DNA from: Phytophthora colocasiae
Taxonomy: Eukaryota; Oomycota; Peronosporomycetes; Peronosporales; Peronosporaceae
Assembly (NCBI GenBank): GCA_018806915.1
Contig: JAGKQI010000034.1
Coordinates: forward strand, 1,116,001-1,180,000
Reading direction: 5' to 3'
DNA length: 64,000 nt
Shown: piece after piece, positions 30,155 to 41,725 of the stretch
Position numbering within the stretch: the stretch's first letter is position 1
Layout: each line of letters opens with the position of its first letter
Notes under the pieces: model-generated
What the model saw: only the letters and a program-made list of their open reading frames with translations
Database searches by the model: none
Told to the model about the DNA's origin: nothing
Translations under genes and position numbers: made by a program

Positions 30155-33100
30155 TCACGCCTCCGTGTCTCCGCTGACATCAGCTTGAAGCTGATCTTCT
30201 GTCAACGACCGACGCTTTTCACGCCTTTTATCACAACGCTCCACCACGCTGTTGACTGTTGCTTGACGCTTCACCACGCCTTCATCTTGGACTTGACGTT
30301 CGACTACGTCTTTCATGTCCTTGATACCGAGTAGTTGCCGCAGCTTTTCGAACTGCTGTGGTCCCAGCGCTTTCGTGAACATATCAGCCACATTATCCGC
30401 TGTCGGCACATACTCGATGCACAGTTTCTTCCTTTCCACCAACTCCGCTAACTTGCGGCTTTTCTTGGCGTATCTCTTAACTCCATCGAAGTTACCTGCG
30501 TCTGTGCACACCTTGATGGTGCTCTGGTTGTCCGCAAACAACTTGCTAACTCGCTGGTTAAACCCCAGTTCCTTGAGTAGCTTCCTTGCCCACATCACAT
30601 CTTCAACGCACAGACTCGCAGCAACCAACTCCGATTTGCAAGTATCGTCTGTAACCGACAGTTGCATTTTGCTCTTAAACCCAACACTGTACCCATTCAG
30701 CCTCACCACGTACCCCGAGACAGACCTCGAAGTATCCGGGCAATTAGCATGGTCAGCGTCGCTGTAGGCGCTCACTTGCAGCACCTTATTCGCCTTCGAC
30801 TCCTCCAGACAGTACACAAGTCCGTAAGTCCGAGTCCCTTTTAAATAGCGCAGCACTCGCTTTGCAGCGGCGTAATTCTCCTTCGTATAGCTTCCGCAGT
30901 ACCGACTCAAACTCCTCACGGCATTCGAGATGTCCGGCCTTGTACATGTTACCAGGTACTGAAGTGCCCCAACCAGTTCTTGGTATTTCACTGATTTGTC
31001 ATTGATTTTGCTTTCGTCCTTCTCGATTGGTAGAATCTTCTCGTTCTGTATCTGAGGTGACTTCACTGGTTTTGCATTCTCCATCTGAAACTTCGTCAGG
31101 ATCTTGTCAATGTAGGCTGTCTGAGACAGGCACAGCATCACTCCTGGTTCATAGTGCACTTCCATGCCCAACAGATAATGCACACGACCCAGATCCTTGA
31201 TGGCGAACTTGGATTGCAGCTCCTTCTTAACTAAGTTAATGTCCTCCCGAGCTCCAATAATCATTACATCATCCACGTAAACGGTCACTAACACCAGCCT
31301 CCCGTCCACCTTTTTGAAGTAAAGCCCCACATCATACGCACTTCGAGTGAAATTCAACTCCACCAAGTAGCCATGTAGAGTCAAGTACCACAGCCTTGCG
31401 GCTTGTTTCAATCCGTAGATCGCTTTGAGTAGTACACAAACCTTGTCCGTGCCATCGCTAAATTGTTCTGGTTGCTCCACGTAAATAGTTGCACCGTCCA
31501 TCTCGCTGTTGAGAAACGCAGTGTCAAAATCGACCTGGTCCACCTCCAACGCGAGGATCAATGCAATAATTAGCACAATTAGCATCGTGGCCCAGCGAAC
31601 AACAGGTGAGTAGGTTTTCCAGTACTCCCGTCCAAAGCGTTGCTTGAACCCGTGCACCACCAGTCTCGCCTTCAGTCGTTTCACAGCTCCACGTGCATCC
31701 CTTTTCACACGAAGGACCCACTTCGTAGTCAGAACCTTTGCATTCTTCGGTCGATCCACCAACTTCCACGTGCCATTCTCTATTAAAGAGCCGTACTCTG
31801 CCTCTAATGCCGCCTTCCAAGCTTTCTTGTACGGCGAAGTCATCGCCTCCTCCAGACTGCTTGGGTCACTTATGTCCCCTTCAGCCAGCAACTGATAGCC
31901 ACTCAGCCTGGTGTTTGCTCGGCGTGTCCTCGTTGATTGCCTTGTCGGTTGAGCAGGTCCACTACTAACAGGTTGGCCACGTCCATGTCCTCGTCCACGT
32001 CTTCGTCGAGCTTGTATTGGTACTTGTACTTGTGCAGGTCCTTGGCCTTGAGCTCGAACCGGTCCTTGGCCTTGTCCACCCAGTTGTGCTTCAGTTTGGT
32101 CTTCTCCCTCAGAATCGTCACTACTTGATGAAGTCTCAGCCTTTGAGCCATCCACTGACATTGGTTTTGTAGTAGTGAGCTCCTCAGGTAAACTCCTCTG
32201 TACAGTCCACGATGCTTCCTCATGCACGCTCTCCTCTGCGACGTATTCAACCGGCAGCGGTACAAATGGAATGTTGTTGTAGGACTTGTGCTGACCGGCC
32301 AATAGTGCATCCAAATACTTCCTACCAACAGTTATATCTTCACGAAACTGCACATCACGCGCTTCCACGATCTTCCCCGTTCGTAGATGCAGTAAACGAT
32401 AGCCTGGCGACCCATGTGCAAATCCCAGTAGCAGTGCAGGCTCAGCCTTGGGACTAAGCTTGTTCTTCCTCTTAGCCTCGTAGACGAAACCAACGCACCC
32501 ACAAACACGAACCTTTCTTAAGTCCGGCTTCTCACCATGAAGTTTCTCCGACGGGGTCTTCCCATTGAGAGCTTTCGTCCCACTCATATTGTCAATCTGT
32601 ACAATATATTGCAGTACTTCAGGCCATAGCTTGCTCGGCATGTTGGCTGCCTGCATTGCAGTCCTTGTTTTGTTCGTCAGCACCCCATTTAGTTTCTCAA
32701 CAGAGCGTTCTCTTCTGGTGTGTACGGATGCGTAGGTATGAATTCAATACCATGTGACACCAAGAAAGCACTCAATTCAGCATTTGCGAACTCACCACCA
32801 CCGTCACTTGAGAACGTCTTGATCTTGTGCCCTTGAGCCAGTAGTTTCTTGATCAGCAGTATGGTGTTCGCGTTCGCGTCACTCTTCTTCTTGATAGGAT
32901 AACACCACTTGAATCTGGAACCTTCATCCTGTATGAGCTGAAAGTAGCGATAGTTCCCAGAACCAGGAATATACTTCCCCATTTCACAGGTGTCTGACAT
33001 CAACCTCTCGTAATTTACCTTAGTCCTCTTGTCCTTGGCGCTCTTCTTGTACGACATACGCCTGCGTTTTGCTGACATGCACGTCATGCATTCAAACTTC

Positions 33101-34338
33101 TTCTTGAAGAGGTCCGCTGGAATCTCCATACCCTCCACTACCTTGTTTTGCACCATGGTCTTAATTGCCGACACGTTCAGGTGTCCAAGCCGTTCATGCC
33201 AACGCATCAGCGGACTAGCATCAGCGTTTATAGTAGCGAGCAAGTTGAGAGATCCAGTGTCCAGCCAATAATGAGTTCCACGTTTCACAAATTCGAGTCT
33301 CCCTGTAGCGGAATCAAGCCAGCATTTCCTTGGTTCACCAACCGTACTGAATGAAGGAATCCATCCTTCACTCTCCAGCTTCCCTAAACTCACCAAGTTC
33401 ACAGTTCCAGCCGGCGAGTACTCTACATCCTTCAGCTCTACTTCGCACGACTTACTTCTCACAGTTTTATCCGGAACACATAACTTGACAGAGCCACTCA
33501 TCACGCCCTTGGTCAGTTCTCCAGTCCAGACTTTGAATACCGCCTTGGATTTCTTCATACTGGAGTACAGGTTTCGATCCACGCAGACATGGGTCGCACT
33601 CATCACTGCAGCTCCCCCGTTTGAAGTGCTTCCAGTACCCACTTCCACAATGTGGTCTCGTTCGTCCCTCGATCGCAATGCATTGGTCACATGCTGCAGC
33701 GTCGGTGGGTTACCTTGACGAGTAGATACGTCAAACTGATCTACCAAGTCCCGGTGCGTCTGCATCACTCCCATCACCAGAATCCTTGCCATCTCGTCGT
33801 CGCTTATAGCATGAGTTGGATCAACGATATTTAGTAGTTGTCTTGTCCTTCCCATGTTAGCCAGGTACTCGGACATCGGTTGTCCTTGCACATGCCTCAG
33901 GGAATATAGTTGGCTTCTCAGCGCCATCATGTATGAGTAGTCTCTTGAGGTATTGTCCTCGACCAGCGTAGTCCACATTTCACGCGCAGTAGCCATCGCG
34001 CATACCTTGTTTGCAGCGTTGTCTTGACACCCACGTAGTCCACGCAATATCGCGCCACGCGCTAGTCGGTTCCGTGAATCCCAAACTGCCTGCTCGTCGG
34101 CGTCGTTGGCGTGGCGTCGGTCCGTCCCATTCACTACTCCCCACGCTTGTCGTTCTTCCAGGTAAAGCTCCAGCTCGACACGATACACTTCGAACGTGCA
34201 TTCAAACTTCGGTGGCTTTGAGCTTCCATGAGCCAGATGCCTTCGTCGCGCTTGATTGCCATTACCACCGCCACCATCAGCGGCTCCACCACCGGCACCA
34301 GCGCCACCGCCTCCACCAGCAGCACCTCCTGAACTCAT
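30155..34338 (-). pseudogene. Copia gag-pol with one frameshift and an internal deletion
   Basis: The first frame (34338-32689, 549 codons) has a Gly-rich N-terminus, a UBN2/gag-like region (about 20-230), then a pre-integrase HxxxH...CxxC zinc site ('WHERLGHLN', 'CMTC') and the integrase core up to 'HPYTPEENA'. The second frame (32683-30155, 842 codons) continues integrase, then reverse transcriptase with the YVDD box and 'YGLKQAARLWY', and RNase H ('YSDADHA'). The shift near 32,700 fits loss of one base. Between gag and the zinc site I find neither a CCHC knuckle nor the D-S/T-G protease site, so that stretch seems deleted. The element would depend on proteins from another copy. Confidence 0.9.
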
Positions 34339-34390
34339 GGTCTAGTTGTCTTGTAGGTCTTGATCTCTTGTCGTGAGCAGCTCAGAGCTC

Positions 34391-34405
34391 TTTGGGCTCA
34401 CAACC
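34391..34405 (-). other. Primer-binding site, half-tRNA type
   Basis: Directly inside the 5' LTR the minus strand reads GGTTGTGAGCCC. It can pair with the anticodon arm of a methionine tRNA (CAT anticodon flanked by GGGCT and AACC) with one G-U pair, the mode known for Drosophila copia, rather than with a tRNA 3' end. Confidence 0.5.
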
Positions 34406-34735
34406 TAGCAGCAATTGCGCAGTAACTTGGCTCGTTGTCCAGGTCCTCCAGGTCCTCCAAGCAGCTACGACGTCAGCAACACAGAAAAGTAAGTAGCTTG
34501 AGCTCGAGTTGGTGAATTCAAGAGTGATTCATTAACATCTTATCTCCACCTTTGTCAGGAACGCACTGCTTCATCACAGTTGCGAGGAGGGAAGCCCCAG
34601 GCACAAAACCCCCTTTGACCATGTAGTCCATCAATCCGTGAGGAAAGATTACAGGCCTTTCCTGCCAATCCTCCACCGGATTCGCAGGCTTCGACACGAG
34701 CGCGAGTTCTACGAACTTCAGCCGAAAGGCTCATA
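34406..34735 (-). repeat. Copia LTR (5' LTR in element orientation)
   Basis: 330 bp, flanked on the right by the second ATCCG target copy (34736-34740). Confidence 0.95.
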
Positions 34736-35125
34736 ATCCGCACGTGCTACCAGAAGCCGACGGACATCACAAGCGAAGGCCCCACGACACAGATCGACTG
34801 TGCCGCTGCGACAGCCACGTCATCTTTCTCTGTGTGCTCTAGTGACTCACCGATCACGCTCAAGGCGTACACAGCCCCTACTTCGGCTTAATTGACTTGA
34901 CATCGAGTGCAGTCTGCTAGTATAAAGTTCAATGGACTTCGTCCCAACTTTCCTTACAACACTTACACCTTACAACCTGTTAATGGCAGGTTGGAGAACT
35001 TTCATCGTCGTGTCCCTGATCCAAACTGTCTGGTCCCAATGAAAGCCAATGTTTAAGCTTCTCACAACAGATTCCATCTTGAGAGTCACAAGTGCTTCGT
35101 TAACCAGACCAACAAACCTTTAACT

Positions 35126-36758
35126 ATGGCGTCTCTACTGCTTCAGGTACGTCTCCCGGTTTATTCTCTTCAGTGTTTGCATTGACAACGAACTGGATTG
35201 AAGCGAGGACGCAGTGCTTCAGCGTTGAAGCTGAGATCAATGAAATCGCAACTGAATTCCAGTCAAAAGGTAAAGTAGTTCGGTAAGTGTAGGATGAATG
35301 GCTTGGTGCTAACTGAAAAGTATCTTGTCATTATCAAGCGCTACTCTGCGTCCTGGACTTCGGATATGATCAAGAAGTCGAAGTGCTCCGTGATGGAGTC
35401 GCCATTGCCATGGTGGCTATTTGGAACAGCAGGGTTGGTGGGAATAACCCTTACTGTTGGGGCTGCTGCAAGACTTACACGCACTGGAGCGTCAATGTTG
35501 TACTGGAAGCCGCACTTCATGCACTCACCGAAGACCGAGAGCGAGTGGCATGACGAGTTCGAAGTCTATCATGATTTCTGTGCTCGTTCTCAGCGCACCC
35601 CGATGGTACGTCGACCTAGACTATCCTTTCAACGCACCCCTTGACCATTGCATTGCTGTTAGACGTTGGAGGATTTCAAGCGAAACTACAAGTGGGAATG
35701 GGCTCACCGTAAGCTCGGGCAGTTGACGGCTCTGTCGTTCGTTTTGCCGTTGACTTACTTCGCGGCGAAAGGTAAAATCCCGATCACTGCTCAAGCTCCG
35801 TTGGCGCTTGTTACTGCACTTGGGGGAACTCAACTGTACGTCGGTCGAGAGATGGTGGAGAAGAACGTCAAGTCTGGAAAAAAGAGTAAACGTGACGAGG
35901 AACCGATGTTCGAAGGCGCAACCTTCTTCCTGCCTGTGCATGTAAGTGATTGGAGACCCCTTTGTTGTCGTCAGTAGCAAACTCACATGATCTGCAGTCG
36001 GCTTTATCGCTTGCGAACTTTTCTCTGCTACTATGGACAGGACTTGGGATCATCTCGCCAGTATCGAGAGCGATCACTGTGCGTGGGCTCATGACGCCGG
36101 GGGTACTGAAAGAAATGGGAGAAGTCCGCAAGCACTTGATAGCGTTAACGGGATTAGCTGCTGGTACAGCGCTCGCTGGTTCACTCGTAGCGGAAATCGA
36201 TGGTGGACGCGAGTTCCAAACGTTCCCCAAGATGGGCGATCGCTGGATCCCGCATGGTCTCTTTGACCAGAAGGTTGGTCCTCTGATCTTTTGGTAGTAT
36301 AACTCCAGTAGGACTAACGTTCCGCTTCTCTTTACTAGCCTTGGCTCCGCAACTTCCACGACAACGTAGCTCTCGTACAGCTCGACCACCGCCTGTTAGC
36401 GTTGACTACACTTGCCGCCTACACCGCAGTGTTCATGAAGGCTCGTAAACCCAGTATTTGGTCGAACCTCCCTGAAGATGCCAAGCGCGCTATGATATTG
36501 GCTTTCACTGCTGTTGGTGGCCAGGTACGACTAGAAAATGTTGAATTCTGTCATTTATCTAACTTTTTTACTCCCAAGGTGTTCATGGGTGCTACAATGT
36601 TGGTGAATGAAGTGCCGACGTCTCTAGCGATGGTGCATCAGAGTGGTGCTGTACTGGTGCTTGGGTCGTCGCTGTGGGCTGTGCACTCGCTGCGTTTCGC
36701 TCGTCCTGGTGGTCTATTAGGTGCTGCCGTTGCCACTGCAGCTTCCAAGGTGACTTGA
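35126..36758 (+). CDS. COX15: Heme A synthase COX15
   Basis: Seven exons: 35126-35146, 35204-35269, 35339-35605, 35663-35941, 35998-36273, 36339-36524 and 36579-36758, all in frame, about 424 residues. After a Ser/Arg-rich mitochondrial presequence come the first membrane span, 'WKPHFMHSPKTESEWHDEFE' and 'TLEDFKRNYKWEWAHRKLGQ', the COX15 signature with a heme-binding His. Further conserved His lie in 'NFHDNVALVQLDHRLLA' and 'MVHQSGAVLVL...AVHS'. The enzyme converts heme O to heme A in the inner mitochondrial membrane for cytochrome oxidase. The first exon is only seven codons. The gene begins just 235 bp after the broken RNase copy, so its promoter lies near or in that remnant. Confidence 0.92.
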
Positions 36759-36989
36759 GCTGCTGGAATCTGTGACGTGTGCAAGTTGAAGTGCGTTTTT
36801 ATCTAGCACACCTCTTTTTTTATCCAATGAAATGATGTTATATCGAGTGAAAAATTGTATTGGTCGATAATCGCTTTGATGATCCATGATGGTGCCACTC
36901 GAATACTTACCCTCGAACTGCAGACGAACGTTCATCTGCTGGTGCTGCATTCATCAATTCGCATTGCATTGTGCATACCTACTAGTAGA

Positions 36990-37869
36990 ATGAACCAATA
37001 CATCGACCACACGCTGCTTAAGGTATTTTTTTTGTAATTACATGCTTCTGAGATCATTTATCTTACCAATTTTTTTTTTTTCAAAATGCTGTAGGCGGAC
37101 GCTCAGCCGTCTCAGATCAAGACTCTGTGTCATGAAGCTGCTCAATACTCTTTCTGCTCTGTGTGCGTTAACTCGTCGTACGCATCGCTGGCTCGCAAGG
37201 TGCTGAATCTGTAATATATCTTCTTTTTGATGTTTGGATACTGACTTTTTGTGCTACAGACACTGAATGAGCTTCAAGACAGCAGCAAGACCCACGTGAA
37301 GGTGTGCTGTGTCGTTGGTTTCCCATTAGGAGCCTGTACGACCGCTACCAAGGCGTTCGAAGCGCAGCAGTGTCTGGACGCTGGCGCTGAGGAGATCGAC
37401 ATGGTCATCAACGTTGGTATGCTTCACGCTGAGGAATACGACTACGTGCTGCGCGATATCTGTGCTGTCGTAGCTGTGTGCAAAGAACGCGGTGCTATCA
37501 GTAAGGTGATCCTCGAGACGGCACTGCTGACTACGGAACAGATCCGCAAGGCCAGTGAGTTGGCCATTTCGGCCGGCGCCGACTTCATCAAGACATCCAC
37601 GGGATTCTCCACGCGTGGTACGTCTTCCAACTTCTATTGTCGCTTTACAGTAGAGCTTTACTGACTCGCTGTTGTGTGTAGGTGCCAGCGAGGAGGACGT
37701 TAAGCTCATGGCGAGCATTGCCAAGCCTGCGGGGAAGCAAGTGAAGGCCAGTGGTGGAATCCGTTCGGCCGCTGACGCCGAGAAGATGGTCGCACTTGGA
37801 GCTACTCGTCTTGGCACGAGTGCAGGTGTTAAGATCGCCCAAGGACAGCAGAGCACCGATGCGTACTAG
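36990..37869 (+). CDS. DERA: Deoxyribose-phosphate aldolase
   Basis: Four exons: 36990-37022, 37095-37199, 37260-37617 and 37682-37869, about 227 residues. Family landmarks: '[11 protein letters not shown]' at the start, 'CVVGFPLGA', '[11 protein letters not shown]', 'KVILETALL', and '[15 protein letters not shown]', which contains the Schiff-base Lys, then 'VKASGGIRS'. The enzyme splits 2-deoxyribose 5-phosphate into glyceraldehyde 3-phosphate and acetaldehyde. The second intron uses a weak donor (GTGCTG), inferred from alignment with the family; the alternative reads into a stop three codons later. Confidence 0.93.
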
Positions 37870-37987
37870 TACAAGAAGTCCTGCACCACGTCACATGAAA
37901 TTGAATGTCCATTTCAAAGTGTCTCATTACATTGATTACGAATCTGTTTACCTTTGAAAATGTATGTACCTTGCACAAAGAAGACAC

Positions 37988-38020
37988 TTCATTCTGAACT
38001 CAGCGACCATTATCCAATTT
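37988..38020 (+). promoter_or_regulatory. Oomycete Inr plus FPR-like core promoter
   Basis: TTCATTCTGA (Inr-like) followed 17 bp later by CCAATTTGA (flanking promoter region-like CAWTTTNYY) lies 26-58 bp before the riboflavin synthase ATG. Confidence 0.45.
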
Positions 38021-38045
38021 GACGTGCAAGTCTCACATCAGCGCC

Positions 38046-38777
38046 ATGTTCACCGGCATCATCGAAGAGATCGGCACGGTCGTGTCCATGCAGGAGCGCA
38101 ACGACCTGCTTCTATGGAACGGAGAGCGTGGAACAGGCTTTGAGCTGGTGGTGCGCGTCAAGGTGGCGCTGGAGGGGGCATATCTGGGCTGCAGCATTGC
38201 CGTGAACGGCACGTGTTTGACCGCCACTAGCATCGACGAGGACCGCGTGGCCTTTGGCGTAGCGCCCGAGACGCTGCGTCGCACCATTTTGGGCGAACTT
38301 AAGGCTGGTGACAAGGTGAACGTGGAGCGCAGTATGGGCGTGGACGCACGCAACAGCGGCCACTTCGTACAAGGCCACGTGGACGGCACGGGCAACATTT
38401 TGTCATTCACGCGCGAGGACGATTCACTGTGGGTCAAGATCTCCGCCACGCCCGAGATCCTACGTGACGTCGTGCCTAAAGGTTACATTGCTATTGACGG
38501 CACGAGTCTCACAGTGTGCGAGGTGGACCGCACCAACGGCTGGTTCTCCATCATGCTCATCTCGCACACACAGAACCACATCATCTTGCCGCTCAAGAAG
38601 GTCGGAGACCGCGTTAACCTTGAGCCGGACGTGCTGGGCAAATATGCTGCTCGATCCATGGGCGGCGTGCTCGAACGGGTGGATGCACTTGAGAACCAGC
38701 TGCAGTTCACTAAGCGCGTGACGGTGAGTCTCTCGGTTGTCGCTGCTGCGTTGGTTGTTGCGCTGCTTCGTAAGTGA
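38046..38777 (+). CDS. RIB5: Riboflavin synthase, alpha-type, with hydrophobic C-terminus
   Basis: The ATG at 38046 gives MFTGIIEEIG, the standard start of the family; an upstream in-frame ATG (38019) is not needed. Two lumazine-binding barrels are present: the first with 'AVNGTCLTA' and 'SGHFVQGHVDGTG', the second with 'AIDGTSLTV' and 'ISHTQNHI'. It dismutates two 6,7-dimethyl-8-ribityllumazine to riboflavin. Length is 243 residues against the usual 205-225, because a hydrophobic segment (SVVAAALVVALL) ending in RK is added. Directly before it is a perfect GTGAGT, and CTGCAG lies at 38782-38787, so the tail could instead be an intron; both readings are open. Confidence 0.92.
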   Translation: MFTGIIEEIGTVVSMQERNDLLLWNGERGTGFELVVRVKVALEGAYLGCSIAVNGTCLTATSIDEDRVAFGVAPETLRRTILGELKAGDKVNVERSMGVDARNSGHFVQGHVDGTGNILSFTREDDSLWVKISATPEILRDVVPKGYIAIDGTSLTVCEVDRTNGWFSIMLISHTQNHIILPLKKVGDRVNLEPDVLGKYAARSMGGVLERVDALENQLQFTKRVTVSLSVVAAALVVALLRK

Positions 38778-38897
38778 GCAATGCTGCAGTCGAGATAGGA
38801 ACCGTTTAAACTAATCCATTCACAAGTTGACGGAGAGGCGAGTTGTGTTAGATTATCCCTCCAAAAAGGTCGTGCTAGTCCTGAGCTAAAAACCACG

Positions 38898-41594
38898 TTA
38901 TGTCTCCATTTTCGACTGGAAGATGCCGCCAGCAAGCAGCAGGTTGCGCGGCGTGAAGTGCACGCGATACATGGGCGTCTGCTTGGAGCGAAGTGTCTTG
39001 AGGAGGAAGCGCGACGACGGCAGCTCCTGTACCGCTCCAGTCCGAACCATCGGCACGGGCTTAACAAACCGACTTCGGCCCGGTAGCTGAGTACCGTTCG
39101 GCGTATCTACCTCTGCCGAGCTCATTTGCAAGTCTTCCATTGCGCCTGAAAGCGCTGAAAAGGTCGTGGGCTTTTCCGTAAGTGCCTTCATATCCCAGAG
39201 ACGCACCGTTGAGTCCAAGCCTCCACTTGCTAATATCGTGCTCTCCTGGCTGAAGTCCAGCGACGTGACCATCGCCTTGTGGCCCATGAGGGTTTCCAGA
39301 CGCTTACCCGCCTGCAAATCCCAAATGTTGATGTACTGGTCCTCACCGGAGCTCGCGAGGTATCGGCCGTTGCGCGAGAAAGCGAGGCATTGCACCCCAC
39401 GAAAATGACCAGTGAACACTCGCACACACTTGCCAGACTGTACGTCCCATAACCGCACAGTCTTGTCACTGGAGCCCGTAGCTAGGTAGTTGTGGTTCGG
39501 ATGGAAACGCACACAGTCCACATCGGATAAATGGCCTGCAAACACGCGCAACGGGGTCGTGTGATCTGTACTCCACAGTCGCGCAGTCCGGTCCATGGAG
39601 CAGGTCGCGAAGTAGTAGCCGAGTGGTGCGAAGGAAACGTCCCAGACAGGAGCCCCTTGATGCGAACGGTACACAACCAGGTTGCTCTTCGCTGCCAAAC
39701 TCCACAGCCGCACAGTTGAATCGCCTGATGATGTCAGTGCGAAGCGATTGTCTGGCGAAAAACTCGCACCGTAGACAGCACTTGAGTGGCCTCGTAGCAC
39801 CGCCATCTTCTCCTCCTCTTCTGCCTCAGTGTAAGACGACCCTGCGTTACCATGGTAGGCCGATCCAGTTGCCGTTCCCAGGGGCTGATCATCATTGCGC
39901 CATACACGGAACGAAGCGTCATCGCACGCAGCGCCAACCATGGTCACGTCGTCGCTGAAGCACATGTTGTTGATGTGTGTGGCGGAATTCAGGAGAGTGA
40001 AGCACAGTGCCGACGGAAGTGCGCTGCGACTCACTGGCGCACGAACGCGAATATCCTCGAGGATATGTTCTTTCATGTTGGCAGGTACGCGAAGCACGAG
40101 CTTCTCCATTACTTCTGAGTTGAAAGCGTTCTTACGATCCGGCAGTGGACCAGTCTCCTCCAGTAGCTCCTTTTTCTTGATTGCTGTATCATCATTCAAC
40201 AACTTTGCACGCTTGTGCTTGCGTTGGGCATCTGCTGCTGCTGCTAACGCCTTGCCTTTATCTTTCGAGCCGTCTGCCTTTTTGTCTCCATCCGCTACCG
40301 CTGCATCTCCGCCAGCACCACCTCCTGCCGTTCCGTTAGATGTTACACCGCCTTCTTCTGACTCATCCATGGAGGGATCGTGCACTTTACGCTCGGGAAG
40401 GACTCCCCAGTTTACTGGAATTGCATTGAGATCGTGCACCGTATGACCCGAGCCGCCAACGCTGCGTACCATGTAGTCAGCATCATAGGGACCAGTTGTC
40501 AGCGGCATTGCGATTTCACTTTCACTTGGGTTTTCTGAAGTAGCCACGGCCAGTGCCAGTTCATCTGAGGTCTTAAATCCGCTGGCTGCATCGTCCTTTG
40601 GCTCCAAATTATTCAGAACTTCACTGGGAGCGTCCTGAAGCTGCTGAATCTGAATTCCTGGTTGGTTCGATGTCACCACGAGGTTCACTCGCTCGTTGAC
40701 AATCGATAGCAGCAAAAAGAGTCGCTCTTGACTCAGAAATGTGTTGAGCAGCTCGAATGACAGCAAACTCATCTCCACATTAAACTTGCTGTGCATCACC
40801 TCCCGCACGTACTCGTTCTCTCGTAAATGCTCCGGTGAGAACACGAGACTCAGCGTGCGCAGCTCCTCCAAGTGCAGCCTTGAGTGGTCTGCTGCATATT
40901 TATGAAAGAAACTTCTCCCAGCCTCCGCAAACCCTTTCGACAGCAGTTCTAAAAAGCAGTGCACGAAGATAGGGAAAGCCACGGCGTGCAGCTCGTTGCG
41001 ATACATATCCAGCGAGTTGCAGATCCAGTCCAGTAGCTTTCCGTACGCTTCCTCATAAGCTTCAGGATTACCGCCGGTTAGCCCGTAAAATAACTACAGC
41101 ATCAAACATTATACGGTCAGTACTAAAATTTCAATAACTCCACGCCTGATAAGGCTACAATTGCCGTTCTTTCAGCAATATCAAGCTGAAACCCAGTCAC
41201 AGCTGAATCGCCTATCGCTATTACCATATCAATTGTCCTGGCAACGTACCAAGTGATTCGCTGTACAAGCTTCCGTAGTCAATCCCAACTGACGCGCATA
41301 CTTGTCAATACTGGCGTTCTCTATCCTAGCTGCTTCATTTCCCAGTAGTCTCCGTCGTTCCTCCTCTGTTGCATGGGGATGCTGTACTTCCGTCCTGGAT
41401 ACGTGATAACCTCTGGTCCGTAGATACTTTAGCAACAAGTCGTCCATAACGGAAACGTTGCTATCGGTTTTCGCAGGGCCTTCCAGAGGCCGCAACGCAG
41501 TGACGGCATGCGTGTGACCAGGTGACGTCTGTGTTAGCAATGGTGACGCCGCAGCGTGTGCGTGGCCAGCGGCTGGAGCGAGCGACGGCATCAT
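38898..41594 (-). CDS. TAF5: TFIID subunit TAF5
   Basis: Two exons, 41594-41250 and 41093-38898, about 846 residues. Exon 1 holds a LisH-like helix ('LLLKYLRTRGYHVSRTE'). Exon 2 starts with the TAF5 N-terminal domain ('YGKLLDWICNSLDMYRNEL', 'FPIFVHCFLELL'), then an acidic/Lys-rich linker and a six- to seven-blade WD40 propeller with strong Trp-Asp ends ('GHSSAVYGASFSPDNRFAL', 'STVRLWSL', 'CSMDRTARLWSTDH', 'SSDKTVRLWDVQSG', 'GEDQYINIWDLQAG'). TAF5 is a scaffold of TFIID for RNA polymerase II promoter binding. The 3' end is 120 bp from the convergent riboflavin synthase stop. Confidence 0.92.
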
Positions 41595-41725
41595 CAAGCC
41601 GCTTCCTTCCCGCCACTAAGCAAAAAGACAGAATGAATACTCTGTATGTAGCCCCCTCCTGAATATGGTACAATGTACCGATTTGAAATACCGGTAAATA
41701 CGGTTTTTTAATCTGATTCTGCATT

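Larger units (their letters stand above)
29813..34735 (-). mobile_element. Copia-type LTR retrotransposon
   Basis: A 4,923-bp element with 330-bp LTRs at both ends and the 5-bp target duplication ATCCG (29808-29812 and 34736-34740), inserted in RNase T2 copy 2. The element reads on the minus strand. LTR termini are TATGAG...GCTA rather than the usual TG...CA. The order gag, integrase, reverse transcriptase, RNase H is that of Copia/Pseudoviridae. The LTRs differ at one base by eye (A/T near 29839 and 34432), so insertion is recent. The element is not autonomous as written: one frameshift in integrase and an apparent internal deletion of zinc knuckle and protease. Confidence 0.95.
29025..34891 (+). 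pseudogene. Secreted RNase T2, copy 2, split by a Copia element
   Basis: The 5' part is 29025-29812 and the 3' part 34741-34891. The start (MFTSFATALLASTLLAV) is a signal peptide. Both catalytic blocks of RNase T2 are intact in the 5' part: HGLWPNY and HEFQKHGLC, with conserved Cys pairs. Only the last 50 codons are separated, by a 4.9-kb retrotransposon with target duplication ATCCG; the two gene parts meet in the same frame, so the gene was intact when hit (about 312 residues). Read through the LTR, the protein would end 32 codons into the repeat with both active sites retained, so some activity of a truncated product is possible. The C-terminus lacks the Thr/Pro-rich tail of copy 1. The MULE ends 111 bp upstream of the ATG. 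Confidence 0.88.
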
